Of a DNA stretch of 64,000 nucleotides, positions 36,383 through 47,800 are shown piece by piece (position 1 is the first letter of the stretch; every line of letters starts with the position of its first letter). This DNA comes from Casuarina equisetifolia (lineage: Eukaryota; Streptophyta; Magnoliopsida; Fagales; Casuarinaceae). The stretch is taken from positions 20,300,853 to 20,364,852 of the forward strand of contig CM052358.1 in the NCBI GenBank assembly GCA_028551475.1, given 5' to 3'. A program made the translations under genes and the position numbers. Under the pieces are notes generated by a model that was not told where the DNA came from, made no database searches, and worked only from the letters and a program-made list of their open reading frames with translations.

Positions 36383-37060
36383 TGTGAGTTTTTGCGTGGT
36401 TTTGATTTTACATTTGTCTTGCTTGTGGATCATGAGTTTGTGCCCTGAATTGACTCTTAGAGAATGCCGAGGGGAAAATGAAATTAGTATTTGAATTTTT
36501 GCTGAGCTAATTTGAGCAAGTTCAATCACTTGGGTGCCCGATTTTATCGGTTTCCCGTTTCATTCGAAAGGAAAAATAAAAAGGGAATCAAATTTATTGA
36601 ACCTAATCTTAACTATTTCGATGAATTTGAGCTTCCGACCCAAAGCGGAAAAGAAAGATGTTCGTGTGGAAAGTCTTCTTTTTGAAGCAACTAACCTGTT
36701 TGCTGGGGTCTTATGGTTGAATTGCTTTGCTTCATTGTAATTGCTATGTATTTGTTTTGATTTGGGATTGTTTCTTGGCCTTACTTCAATTTTTCTGTTT
36801 TGATTTGTGCTTGTTGAGGAGGAACTGGAATTGGATTTAAGATGCGAATCTTAGGGAATCCGTTGTTGGATGTTCTTAACTTCGAAAGGGTATTTACTTG
36901 TGGCTATAAAGTAAAACCTTTTCTTATGGGAGTTGAAAATCATATATCTCTTTGTATCCAAAATAGTTTTTTGTTATGCAAGACGTAACCCATTGGTGAA
37001 TGTGACACCATATTGTACCTTTTACGTGCTGAACAGGTTTTGTGAGAGCTGCTTGATACG

Positions 37061-39826
37061 ATGTCGAGACCTATGTTGCTTGTTTTTCTGTTGATTATGC
37101 TCATAATCACTTCTCAGTTTGAGTGGAAGCAACAACTTGTGATTGACCTGGACCAAAATCCGAGCATCGCACAGAAGCAGCAGCAAATTTCAAACAGGGA
37201 AGAAGCTGTAAAAGAGAAGGTAAAAAGCCTTTCTCATTTCCTGTCATGCATGCCTCATCTATGATCTTTTCCTTTATCGGCAATTGAGTGAATGTTTATT
37301 GGTTGTGTGCACTTATGTATCTCAAAGACAAAATCAGTTGTCAGTTGTTATGCTTTCGAATGTATGCCTGCATGTGGTACATAATTGTTAGTTTCTTGGC
37401 TGATATTTCTTAGAAGCACATAGTTCTTTTTCGCGTCTGGTTACTTTACTAAAGTTGCAAAATCTACATGTCCTATTTAAGTAGTTAAACTTCTGATTTG
37501 GCTTTTAATTTGTAGTATCATTGTCTTAAAATAAGAAGGATTATCCCTAAATCAGTGCTTGCTCTTCTTTGATGGTAAGTCCACTTCATTAGGATTTGAA
37601 TTGGGACTGGAGTTGCCCTATTAGCCTTTGTTGAATGTATGGCAGGAGAGAAATAGATGGACTTTTTGAGGGGCAAGAGTTTTATATTGACTGAGTTTGA
37701 GCTTGCTCTTGTGTATTCCTTATTTTTTTTCCCTTCTCCTTTGGGTGTTGTTTGATGGAAGTAGTCATTATGTACTGTTTACTCTTTTTGATATTACTTA
37801 TAGAGTTGATTGCATTACTTCAGCACAAAGGCAGCCACATGACCATTTCAATAGATTAGAGATCTTGAAGGTAATTGTGTGACCTCAACCAATTAGAGGT
37901 GATTATTTTGCTGCTTTTTATATGGATATGTTGGCCACGTGGCCACCTGAGCAACAAGTTGGAGGTAGCTGTAACAGTCCCTTTTTTCACTTCGAGGTAG
38001 GAGCTGTCTATTCAGTTATCTATCACATTCTTATTCTAAAAACTCTTATGAAATTAAAGCCAATTTTTACGCCTAACAAAAATATGTAAATGTTTTCTTA
38101 AAATATTCTTCTAAAAAGTGAAACTTTCTAAAATCAGTATTTTTCTCTGGAAATTAAGGGTTTGCATTTGCAAAGGTAAGACTTTCTAAAAGAAATTTCC
38201 AAACACGGTTCCACTTCCTTATTCTCAAACTATCTTGTGTTGACACTTCTCTTTGGCTGCGGAAAATTATGAACTTCTAGTAATCGTTGTATGCATTGTC
38301 TTGCATCATATCAATAGAAATGCTATTTTTCTCTCATAGATATGAGCAAATAGTTTATGCCCCTTGTCCTGCAAAAAGATGGAGAGGGTTAAATTCCTAG
38401 AGCAATTGCCCATGTTTTATGTCTCAATCGTGAAAAGAGTAAATGTTAGATCATTCTTTGTTCCTTACATTAGAACATCTTAAAGAAAAGTGCAAAGCAT
38501 AAAAAATTGTAAGAAGTTAATGTTGGAAACTTCTCATTTTTTAATTGAGCAGTATTTGCTGTGATATATCTTGAGATATTCCCTTTCTGAGGTCTTTCTG
38601 CTTTTTTCATGCAGTAACACTTTTCCGTCAGTGATTGACTCTTTCTGACCAGCATCTTTATTTTTCTGTATTTTATTCTACTGTTGCAGTTTTGCTTTTC
38701 CCTTAGTGTGCAATCAAATCTTGGTAACAGTAGGTTAGGAGTTAATTGAAGCTCGAGAGAATTAGTGTGCTCCCTTGTTACCCATGATAAGGTAGTGTTG
38801 GTAGAACCACTGGAATGTCAACCGTGCTTGGGGAAAACATTTCTGTTGGTTCACCTAGAAATCTCACATGTTTTTGGGTTTAGAATTTGCATAAAATTTT
38901 GCTGAATCCATTAGTTGATGGGTTTATTTTGATAAATTTTATATCATGTGTGGAGGTTTTCACATAACAATTCTTTGAGAAGCTTAGTTATAGTCTTGTC
39001 TGTCTCGGTCTCCCTAAGTGTGAGAAGCTCTATTACTTTTTCCTTAAATTTATCTATCAACTCCTTCAATTATCTCTCCATGTGCGTTCTTTTCTTTTTC
39101 TTTTTCTTTTCTTTTTTTCCAACAACGTTACAACTCCTCTTTCTTTCTAAATAGTTCCCTTTTTTTTTTTTCTTTTTTCCTTTTTTCCTTTTTTCCCTCC
39201 TCGTGCATGTGGGGAGGGGTTGTTGTTTCAACTCTTTGGGTCCCATCCGTAGTGTCATCCCTGTTTATCATGAGAGGCATTTGTTAATTCTTGGGAATAT
39301 AAGGTAGAACTTTCGTAATTATTGAGCCTGTTTTGTCCATGACTTTATTCCGGCACTTGATGTAGTGACAGCATCATGGCTACTGACATTTAGCTTGTTG
39401 AGTTGGTTCCCAAATTGTGTTGATTTATCGGAATATCTCTTAGATCAATGCTGAAACTTTTTTTCTGCCACACTTTTGTCTACCTTGAAGAAAAGCATAA
39501 TTTGCTGGTTGGATGTTGTTTGATGCTTTTCTGTTAAAAGGTTTCGATTGGTAGCTAATAAATTGAATACAGGGGAGTCTCTTTTGTGCCTTGTCAGTCA
39601 TGCAGTCTTGGTTCCGCTTTTATAAATCCGTTTCCCATCTATCTTTCGTTTGTTGTAGATCATTTTATCACAAGAGAAGAACATTCACAGACTTAATGAA
39701 CTTGTGCGGAATCTCCGACAACTTTTGCATCAGTGCAGACAGATGAATGAGACAACAAATAGAAATGTAAGCCCTTTGAATGAACGTGTTATTGAGGTTG
39801 AACGACAGCAGATCTTAGAAAACTAG
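37061..39826 (+). CDS. Small membrane-anchored coiled-coil protein, 108 residues (2 exons)
   Basis: Coding exons are 37061-37219 and 39659-39826 (stop TAG 39824-39826), joined in phase 0 with donor AAG|GTAAAA and acceptor TTGTAG|ATC. The product has 108 residues. Residues 4-18 (PMLLVFLLIMLIITS) form one hydrophobic helix, a signal anchor or signal peptide, followed by FEWKQQL. Residues 35 to about 85 are Gln/Glu/Arg-rich with coiled-coil character (QKQQQISNREEAVKEK; NELVRNLRQLLHQCR). The C-terminus is RVIEVERQQILEN. The start is the first ATG after the acceptor. I recall similar small uncharacterised plant proteins, but cannot assign a function. The 2.4-kb intron is T-rich. Confidence 0.8.
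37220..39658 (+). other. Intron of the small coiled-coil protein gene
   Basis: Length 2439 bp, GT-AG, T-rich, with T- and TTTTTC-rich runs around 39085-39190. Frames inside it (37697-37882, 38948-39154 and their opposite-strand shadows) show no domain. Confidence 0.75.
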
Positions 39827-41476
39827 GTTGTGTCCACGCTGGTTGTTGTTTACTTTAACCTATATGCCCACATTTTACAACCTCTCTTTGTCCGGCGAGG
39901 TTTTAATGTGTAAGGATCGCCTTTCATGGTTGTCACTCAGATTTGTATCATTGTAAGTATTAAAAAATGAAAATTACGTAGAAAATTTAAATTAGATTGC
40001 TTCCTAATCTATTACTGAGATACTGAACCTATTTTGTAAGTGCTCCCATTGTTCCTCTTCCCGTATGGTTAGTTATCGGAGAAAATGATCCATCTGCAAT
40101 GGTGACGAGCTCAAAAGTGAAAACTGTAACCAGGGTGCTCAATTGTTGGAGGCTTGGCCCTCTGTTTCATGACTTCTGTGAAGGAAAGCCAGAGAGAGAA
40201 AGGGGAAGAAGATGCGAAAAAGCAACATGTTCTTAGAGGTCCGTTTGATTATTAAAAAATAAAAGATCACAGTATTTGATGACGGATTCTATTGGAAGGT
40301 TAGGCGTCCGTTCGATGAGATATTTCTTTAGTTTCGTATAAATTTCTCAATTTCTTATGTGAAAGAGAAACTAGTCTAGTTTTACAAGAAGGTGGGGGGA
40401 TAGAAATTATATTGATTGATTTCGAGTAATGTCGAGTCTGAACTCATAAAGCCTTGAGATTTCTTTACTAGGACTAGATGCACCTTAAAATTGATTATAC
40501 CCAAACCGGTGGTCTCTTTGCCCTTAGTACCTTTAATGGTCTTGGCATCAAGGCTTATGTGCCCCCTTTTAAGGCAACTTTAGTTGATGATAAACGAATC
40601 ATAGGGGCAGTTTAGACTATTAATGGCTTTACGGTGTTTGTTTGTTTGTTTCAATAGAGAATTAAAGAATTTCGGGTACAATTAGGTAAAGTAATCTGAA
40701 GTCGAGTTTCTCGGCTTTTTAAGACTTCAAACATGCATTTTTTTTTTTTTCAATACATGTTACGGCAAATACGATTAGGTAAATCGACTAGAGTTGTTGT
40801 ACATTGCGTAAAGATAGACCAAGAGTGTGAGGCAAGTAGAATGGGTTAATCTAAATTGTATGAAAAGGATGACCTAAAAGGAAAGGTTTCAAATGTACAT
40901 GAATTTTGACAATTAAAATGTATCTTATGCATGTGGTGTTTTAGGGAACTTGTATTTCGGTGATATTCAAGTGTCTTTCTTAAGGTTGAATATTAAGATA
41001 CTCCAAGAGCCCATTTTCTCCTATAATGCGTACTCATTAGTTAATGAGGATATCAGAACCTTAGAAACATAAGATTGAGAAATGGTGTAAACAACTATGG
41101 GAAAGTTTTGTCAATATGTTAAAAACAATTCAAATAATATAAATAGATAGATCCAACAATAATTTACATATATTTAACCTCAAACTAGATGTACTAATTG
41201 CAAGACCTATTAGCATAATGACAAGCTAGTAGAGGCTCTTAAACATTAGGTTGAGGACTTGACATTAGATGTATATGTGGATGTAGAGTTAAAAAAAAAA
41301 AAATAGATGTACTATTAGCAATACATCAAATTTGGGTAAATCTTTTAATGTGAAAATTGAGAAAGTAAAATTTCTATCAAATCCACAAACCCTAACCCCT
41401 TTTGTTTTAATGTAAAAAGAAAAGAACAAAAAAAAGAACATTTGAAATGTTAAGTAGACATACAAGGATGAGGTCC

Positions 41477-41498
41477 ACCCCCCCCCCCCCCCCCCCCC
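41477..41498. repeat. Poly-C tract
   Basis: About 22 consecutive C, followed by 'tctccctccc'. The opposite strand is a G-run able to form quadruplex structures. Its exact length may be affected by sequencing error. Confidence 0.85.
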
Positions 41499-42769
41499 CT
41501 CTCCCTCCCAAAGTAATCGAGATGGCAAGAAAAACTCATACAAGAGATTTTTCAAAGCATGTATCTTGGATTTGAATTCACCCCATTACATCTATGATTG
41601 ACTTAAGTATGCTTGGGGATGGACTACTACTCCCCAATTTGAGCTATTAAGAAAAGCTTGATGGGGTTTTGGTTATCAAAAAGAAAAAATGTAAGATAAT
41701 TATTCAACTCCTGCCATGTGACAATGAAATTGTTAAGAGTACTTGCAGAAAAAGTTACGACAAAAAAATGAATGGAATCTGTTAAGGCAGCCAAAATTTA
41801 ATGACTTTGATGCCAATCTCACTTATAATAAAAAATAAAAAATGATGTGAAAAGCCATGAATTAGGATATCAAATACGAGGTTGGAGATTATCTTGTCCC
41901 GTTTCTTTACCTCGCAATGCCACAAAAACTTCAATCGGAGCCGTTGGGTCGAAAAAGCACAATCAATGCCATTCACATTCTTGCTCTATTATCACACTTC
42001 AGACCAGCTGCTGAGATTGATGACGCCTGATAACCATTCGCACCAACAGTAAAAGCTGCTTCGACAAATTAATAAGTTGGCTGAAAATCAATGGCCTAAA
42101 AGCCGGCTGGCACTCTTGCAGAATCCATCAATATGATACGGGCGCTGCTATTGCAGCTACCATATATAGAATCCGTATGGCCACAGTAAATAGTAATAAT
42201 TTGTTGCCTCTTCCCCTTTCAGACCTCTGCAGCCAGTGTCTTTGGTTGGGAAGTAATTCCAAGGAAACTAAATGTCAAAATATAGATTGTCGTGTTAAAT
42301 TCGACCAGGTAGCCCCTAGATGTGTTGCAGGTGACAATATGACATGGACGGAGCTTGAGTTTCATGCAGACTATCTCCTGATAATTGTACTAAGGTAGCT
42401 AAATAGAAGGTGCTCTAATAAGTGACTACGCACGGTAAAAATAGGTAGGATGAAAAAATGTGGAGGGAAGGAAGTTTATTTTCTTCTTAAGATTCATTTT
42501 TAAGGAAAAGATAATTTCTTTACGCATATAAAAACCTAAGGTAGGTACAAGTACCATAGAGTACTTCACCAACCCTACGTAACCACCATGAGTTAAAATT
42601 ATTTGATTTGTTAAGAAAAGATGCTTTGCACCTAAATGATGGGTCAACATAAGATTTTATTAATTTCAATGACAAATCCTACTATGAAATTAGAAATCTC
42701 ATTTTATCTTGAAAATTAACTTGTGAAGAGAAGACAACTTGTTCATATATATGTAAGTCAGCACATAAA

Positions 42770-43480
42770 AGATATAAAAGGCTTATAAAGTAATTTATAA
42801 AGAAATATATTTATTCATTTAATATTTGAAAGTTTTAAGTTAGACATAAACCTATTTCTACAAGTTCGCCATGCTTTTTTCAGATAAACTCTAGGCTTGT
42901 TCATAGGAGTGTTAAGGGGAAACTCAAGTTTTAGCTTATGTTCCTTTACTAGTAGATAAAGATCCTTATAAGAAGTGTTGTCTTATGCTTGTGACAAGTG
43001 ATGTATAAAATTTTATATGAGAATTCTAAAAGTCTAAAAAGTAGTTTATAAAGAAATGAATTATTTTACTTAATGTCTTAAGATTTTAAGTTGGATATAA
43101 GTTATTCTTTAGAATTTTTATTATGATATCATATCTTAAATTCTCTCTAAGTACCCATATAGGTATGAGTAAGCTCAAAATATATTTAAAAAGCAGTACC
43201 ATAAGATAATTTAGGTTAAACAATTGTGATAAATGGGTGTGCACAATAAACAATGCGGAGTTTATTATCCCATGTTACTAAGAAGTTTATTATGAATCTA
43301 GATTTTATCTTCTACCCCCTTAATTATGAATTAATGTATCTATGAAAAGCATTGCTTCATGTTTAGAGCAAAGGAGCATGTTATGTTTTATATGGGAAAT
43401 ATAAAATAAAAATAAAAATTTATAAAGAGATAGATATGGACTTAATAGCTTAAAATTTTAAGTTAGATATGAACTTTCCT
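42770..43480. repeat. Three degenerate direct repeats, about 100 bp each
   Basis: Copies near 42772-42860, 43015-43105 and 43395-43480 share 'taatttataaagaaat', an 'acttaat' block and 'tttaagtt(a/g)gatataa'. No element ends were found. A similar phrase, 'ttttaagttggatatgaa', also occurs near 7379. Confidence 0.55.
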
Positions 43481-44106
43481 TTGTAATCTAATGATAATAT
43501 GTGAAAATTTTCACAGCTTATTTTAAATAATGTATGACATCCTAGCACTAGCGCATCATCCAAAGAAAGTTGATTTTGAAAATGGAAAAGTCCTTTAGTT
43601 CTGTTTGACGTAGCGTATCTAAACAGAACTGCATAACTTTAGTGTCTGAACATGTACACAAGCAAATGCATACCTATCTATATATGGACATGGAGTAGAA
43701 AAACAATCGGAAGTTCTTAATGATATGTAGACATTTGCATCCGGATGTGGTCATGATTAATTGCTTGTTCAAGTTTCCCACTTAGTGAATGGTCAATTAC
43801 TTCCCAAGTTATTCATTGCTTGTACTAGTTTCCCACTTGAGGACGGTCAATCAGTTTCCAAGTTTGGATCTCTTGCAACCCCACAAACGTAGCTTTAATT
43901 AAATAAACTTTGTTGAATTGTCCATTCTTGCACAGAAAAGTCAGTATTCGACTCTATAATAAATTACAATTGAGCCTTTGAAGCTCTAACCAACTGGTCT
44001 GAATGAAAGCGCTGCATCACGAGAAAATATCTGAAATTTTCCAAGATGTTGACTTTAACTCGCCTACTTATTTATTCATTCAACATATTCCAATTCGTGT
44101 CTCTTT

Positions 44107-44170
44107 CCTCTCTCTCTCTCTCTCCTTTCCGCTCACCTTCCCCTCCTACCATTTACTACTAATTAGAAGA

Positions 44171-44220
<50 letters not shown>
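44107..44220. repeat. (CT)n microsatellite, two tracts
   Basis: A shorter CT tract near 44107-44124 and a long, almost pure one at 44173-44220. They lie about 330 bp upstream of the GIR-type start codon. CT-rich tracts are common in plant core promoters and 5' leaders, so a regulatory role is possible. Confidence 0.9.
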
Positions 44221-44232
<12 letters not shown>

Positions 44233-44545
44233 ACACACAAAGCGCTACTTAATGGTGCTTGATGTCCAACATTCAAAGGACGCCAAACCTTTGTAAAAGG
44301 TGGGATAGTGGATCCTACCTGAGGCCAGGCAACTCTTCGTCCTGCAGCTCCGGCAACTCCCATTTTCTTCAGCTTTATTCTCCCGTCAAAGTACAGACAC
44401 CACGTTCCCTTCACTTTATGTACTAGATAGCTTTGTTATTATATTCTTGTTTCCTAAGCCTTTTGCCGTTAACAAGAATTATCAATCTGTCCCAAATCAC
44501 TTGCTTATTACAGGTAGATATTTCAGGGGGTTTGAAAGTTCAAAG

Positions 44546-44866
44546 ATGAGCAGCAGAGCAAATAGTCCAGCGCTGGAACTCGAGCTGAACTCGTCAACAG
44601 CCAGGGCGAACCTTCAAGTTGAATCGCCAATCGTTTCGGCTTCTTCCGAGGACATGTCAAGTGAAGGATCATGCGTTTCGTCAGAGCCTGAAGAGACCAT
44701 GTACTGCCACAGCTACCCGGAAGTGACGCCAATGCTGCTTGTAGGATGCCCACGATGCCTCATGTACGTCATGTTGTCCGACGTAAATCCAAAATGCCCG
44801 AAATGCAAGAGCACCGCCTTGCTGGATTTCCTCAAAGAAGAAAACATCCCTAAGAAAAAAAATTGA
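44546..44866 (+). CDS. GL2-interacting repressor (GIR1/GIR2)-type protein, 106 residues
   Basis: A single coding exon from ATG 44546 to TGA 44866. Residues 8-13 (ALELEL) form an LxLxL EAR motif, which binds TOPLESS-type corepressors in known members. A Ser-rich acidic middle (SASSEDMSSEGSCVSSEPEE) follows. The C-terminal half carries the family signature MLLVGCPRCLMYVML, then CPKCKSTALLDF, that is two CPxC pairs suggesting a zinc-binding knuckle. In Arabidopsis, GIR1 and GIR2 bind the HD-ZIP factor GLABRA2 and act as nuclear corepressor adaptors in root-hair control; that role here is inferred. Acceptor-like sequence TTATTACAG at about 44513 suggests a leader intron, so the in-frame extension to 44447 is probably not coding. 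Length and motifs are normal. Confidence 0.9.
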   Translation: MSSRANSPALELELNSSTARANLQVESPIVSASSEDMSSEGSCVSSEPEETMYCHSYPEVTPMLLVGCPRCLMYVMLSDVNPKCPKCKSTALLDFLKEENIPKKKN

Positions 44867-47800
44867 GGAACATGAGTCCCTTTTCTTGTTCTTCATGAAG
44901 AACCATGGGTTCCTTTTTTTATTGTGTATCATTTCCCAGTAATTTGTTTCTTTTCTTTCCTCTGTTTTTGGTTTTGAAGCTTTTCTCTCATCTATTACTC
45001 TTCGGTTTTCTCCTTTTCTCTTGAGATTTTGGTCGCCTATGTGACGAAGGAGGAAACGAAGAAGCTACTTTGGATCCGTACGGCTATGCAAGTGAGGATT
45101 GTTTATAAAACTAGATTTGAATTTCATTTCCTTTCCCTTCTCTTCTCCGCAGCGAGACACAAACCTATATTTTCTTCTGTAAACTTATAGAAGATCGTCC
45201 AGTCCATATTAATCGTGTTTAATGAATTTCATTTGCTCAAAAGAAAACTTCCAGGAAGAGGATTCAAGCGGCCACGAGGGCATGGGCTTGTCATTATTGG
45301 TGCTCAAATTACATATTAAAGATAGAAAAACACAACATATCACCCCAACCTCACGCGTCTCCACCACCAGAAGGAAAAGAAGAGAGAGAAAGAGAGAGAA
45401 AGGGAGAAGAAAGAAAGAAGCAAAAGAGTCTAGACAGCATTACCTTTATTTATCCTGCCTTGTAGATAGACAGAACAAAGACATACGTGCGTACGTGTGT
45501 GTATTTAACATTTGTAATACCTGTTGTATCAAAACATGGGGCGGCTGCGAACAAAATGCGTTGATGTTAGGTTGCGTACCAAGTAACCATACTGCTACGT
45601 CCAAGTGAATGCATAACTCTCTCGTTTGGGCTCTTAACTTATAGTTGAAACAATGATCTACGAGTGAGTTGGGACGATGATAGTGTTAAAACCATTGATT
45701 TAAACAAGTTGCAATGGAATTCCACCTCACACGCTAAGTGTGGTTGTATTGTCTACCATACTTTCCACCTCAGACAAAAGCTATATGCCAGCCACAACAA
45801 GCATGCAGCCATACAATGTTCACTACTCTCAGCGTACGTCCAGGATACCTCAAGCCAACACATCGTGTTGCTACACCATTGGTGCAGTTACATCAGCATT
45901 CTTCAAGTTCATGCACTAAGATGGTGAGTTGGCACACACGTCATATGAAGGCCAACATGAGACATCAAAATCTCCTAGCCCCAAACAGCAAGTTTCAAGC
46001 TCGGAAAGTCATGCTGCAAAACTTGGAAAAGCATGCAACCCTGCACCTACTCACAAGTTAATGGACAAGAAAGTCATGACATGAAAGACGCAAAAATAAG
46101 AAAGTGAAGAGGAGTGAAGATTAGGCAATTAGCTTTACCTTTATGTAAAGTCTTCATGTAAACTTCCTAACAATTATTTGGAATTGACAAGCATGCTAGA
46201 ATGCCTATATAATGGCACGGCTTGTCTAGGAGAAAATATCTTGCAAGCATCTTGCAAGCCTTATGTAATCTCAATTCAATCCAATCAATCATAACACCAA
46301 AGCCATGTTCGGCTTTGTATAGTTGCAGTAGGGCCAATGGCCCTGCGATCATAGAATCCATTATACTCACTTTGGTTCCTTTGTATCATCTTTTGCCTTT
46401 ATTTTACATTTGCTTTTCTTATACCTGCATACCTTACCAATATCTAGTTTGTTGCTTTACATTATTACACTTTCACATTTTCGCTCACTTAATCAAATTA
46501 AACCATAGAACCCACCAAATTTTGATTTTCTTCTGATAGAAGCAATGGTAATAGTAATAACTCTGCCAAAAACCCAAACTTCCCTGTTTCTCTTTACCTT
46601 CATAACAAAAAACCCTTCCGAATTGTGTAGATACTCTTCACATCTACTCCTTGATGCTTACTACATTTTTCCTAGCTAGGTTTGGTTCATGATTCTTATA
46701 TTTACGTATCTCCTCAATATAATATCTCATGGGAAATAGATTCAAGTTTTAAGTCATTTCAAGCAAAAAATGTAGGACTTTTAGAATTTGGGAGGTTCAT
46801 TCCAAAAACCTTAAGGCTATAGATAAGAAACCCTATCACTTATAAGGCCAAGAGCCCATCCTCATACTACTAATATGGAACACACATGTTTAACACTCTC
46901 CTTCATGATCATATTGACACAAACACTATATGTGGACAGACAATCTTATAGTTGAAGTCCACATGAGAGTAATGCAGCAAAGGTTCATTCCTAGCTCTAA
47001 TAACATCTTAGAATTTGAAAACTCTTTTCAAAATTTTAAGATAATAAGTAAAAAAATCTCATAAATTATAATACTAAGAGGAAGGGGGTGGGGATGGTGT
47101 TGGGTTTGTTAAGGGTTGATTGTTGTTGGACTTGGCAAAAGAAGCCAAGTAGTAAGCGAGCTTTGAGGTTTCAAAAATACTAATAACAATAGTTTTTGAT
47201 ACAACCCTAGTATCAAAGTGTTTTTAATACTTTTTGCAATAAGGTAAGGGCAATGTGCATAAATGGATTTCGAGTGCCTTTCATAGTTAAAATTGAATTG
47301 CTTAGGACAGATAAAGTTTACATAGCCTCTACCTATGATCTAAAAAATAGCCCATGAGGTTGATAAAAGTTATGTTTAAGAGAGAATATACTGATGTCAT
47401 AGACTTATGTGAATAAGAGATTGTTAAGTATATACTTAGGAGTATAAAAGGTTAAGCTCATAGTAAAAACATATCGTAGGATTCAGTAGCTACTATATTA
47501 TAGTTGGATTCAATCCCCTAACTTTAAGCTTAAGAGTAAAGTTAAGGGTAATTATGTGCATATCATTCTATACGTCGTTATACCATAGGTGTGGAGATTT
47601 AAGAGTAAAGTATAGAACGAGATGTGAAAAACGAAGTAACTTAAGAGTAAAACCCTAAACCCAAAATGCACCCATTAATAAGGTCCTTCTTTGCACCCAT
47701 TTAAATTTTTCCATGTCATGAAGAGATTTAGCACTTAAATTGATTTTCATCCTCATTACAATTCATTATAACAAAAGCAAAACATCTCGAAAGGAGGGGG

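Larger units (their letters stand above)
39827..44099. other. Long intergenic region between two genes
   Basis: Just after 39826 is the 3' UTR of the coiled-coil protein gene. No further gene was recognised. The region contains a long C-run (41477-41498) and three degenerate copies of a roughly 100-bp phrase (42770-43480), both listed separately. The frame at 42177-42398 (73 codons) has several Cys residues but no recognised motif and no conserved context. Confidence 0.5.

Noticed and set aside
36242..36529. 95-codon minus-strand frame
   Set aside because: Lies across the probable leader exon of the plus-strand gene; no domain.
45222..45608. 128-codon plus-strand frame
   Set aside because: Its middle is an A/G-rich low-complexity run giving Arg/Lys/Glu; no domain or promoter context.
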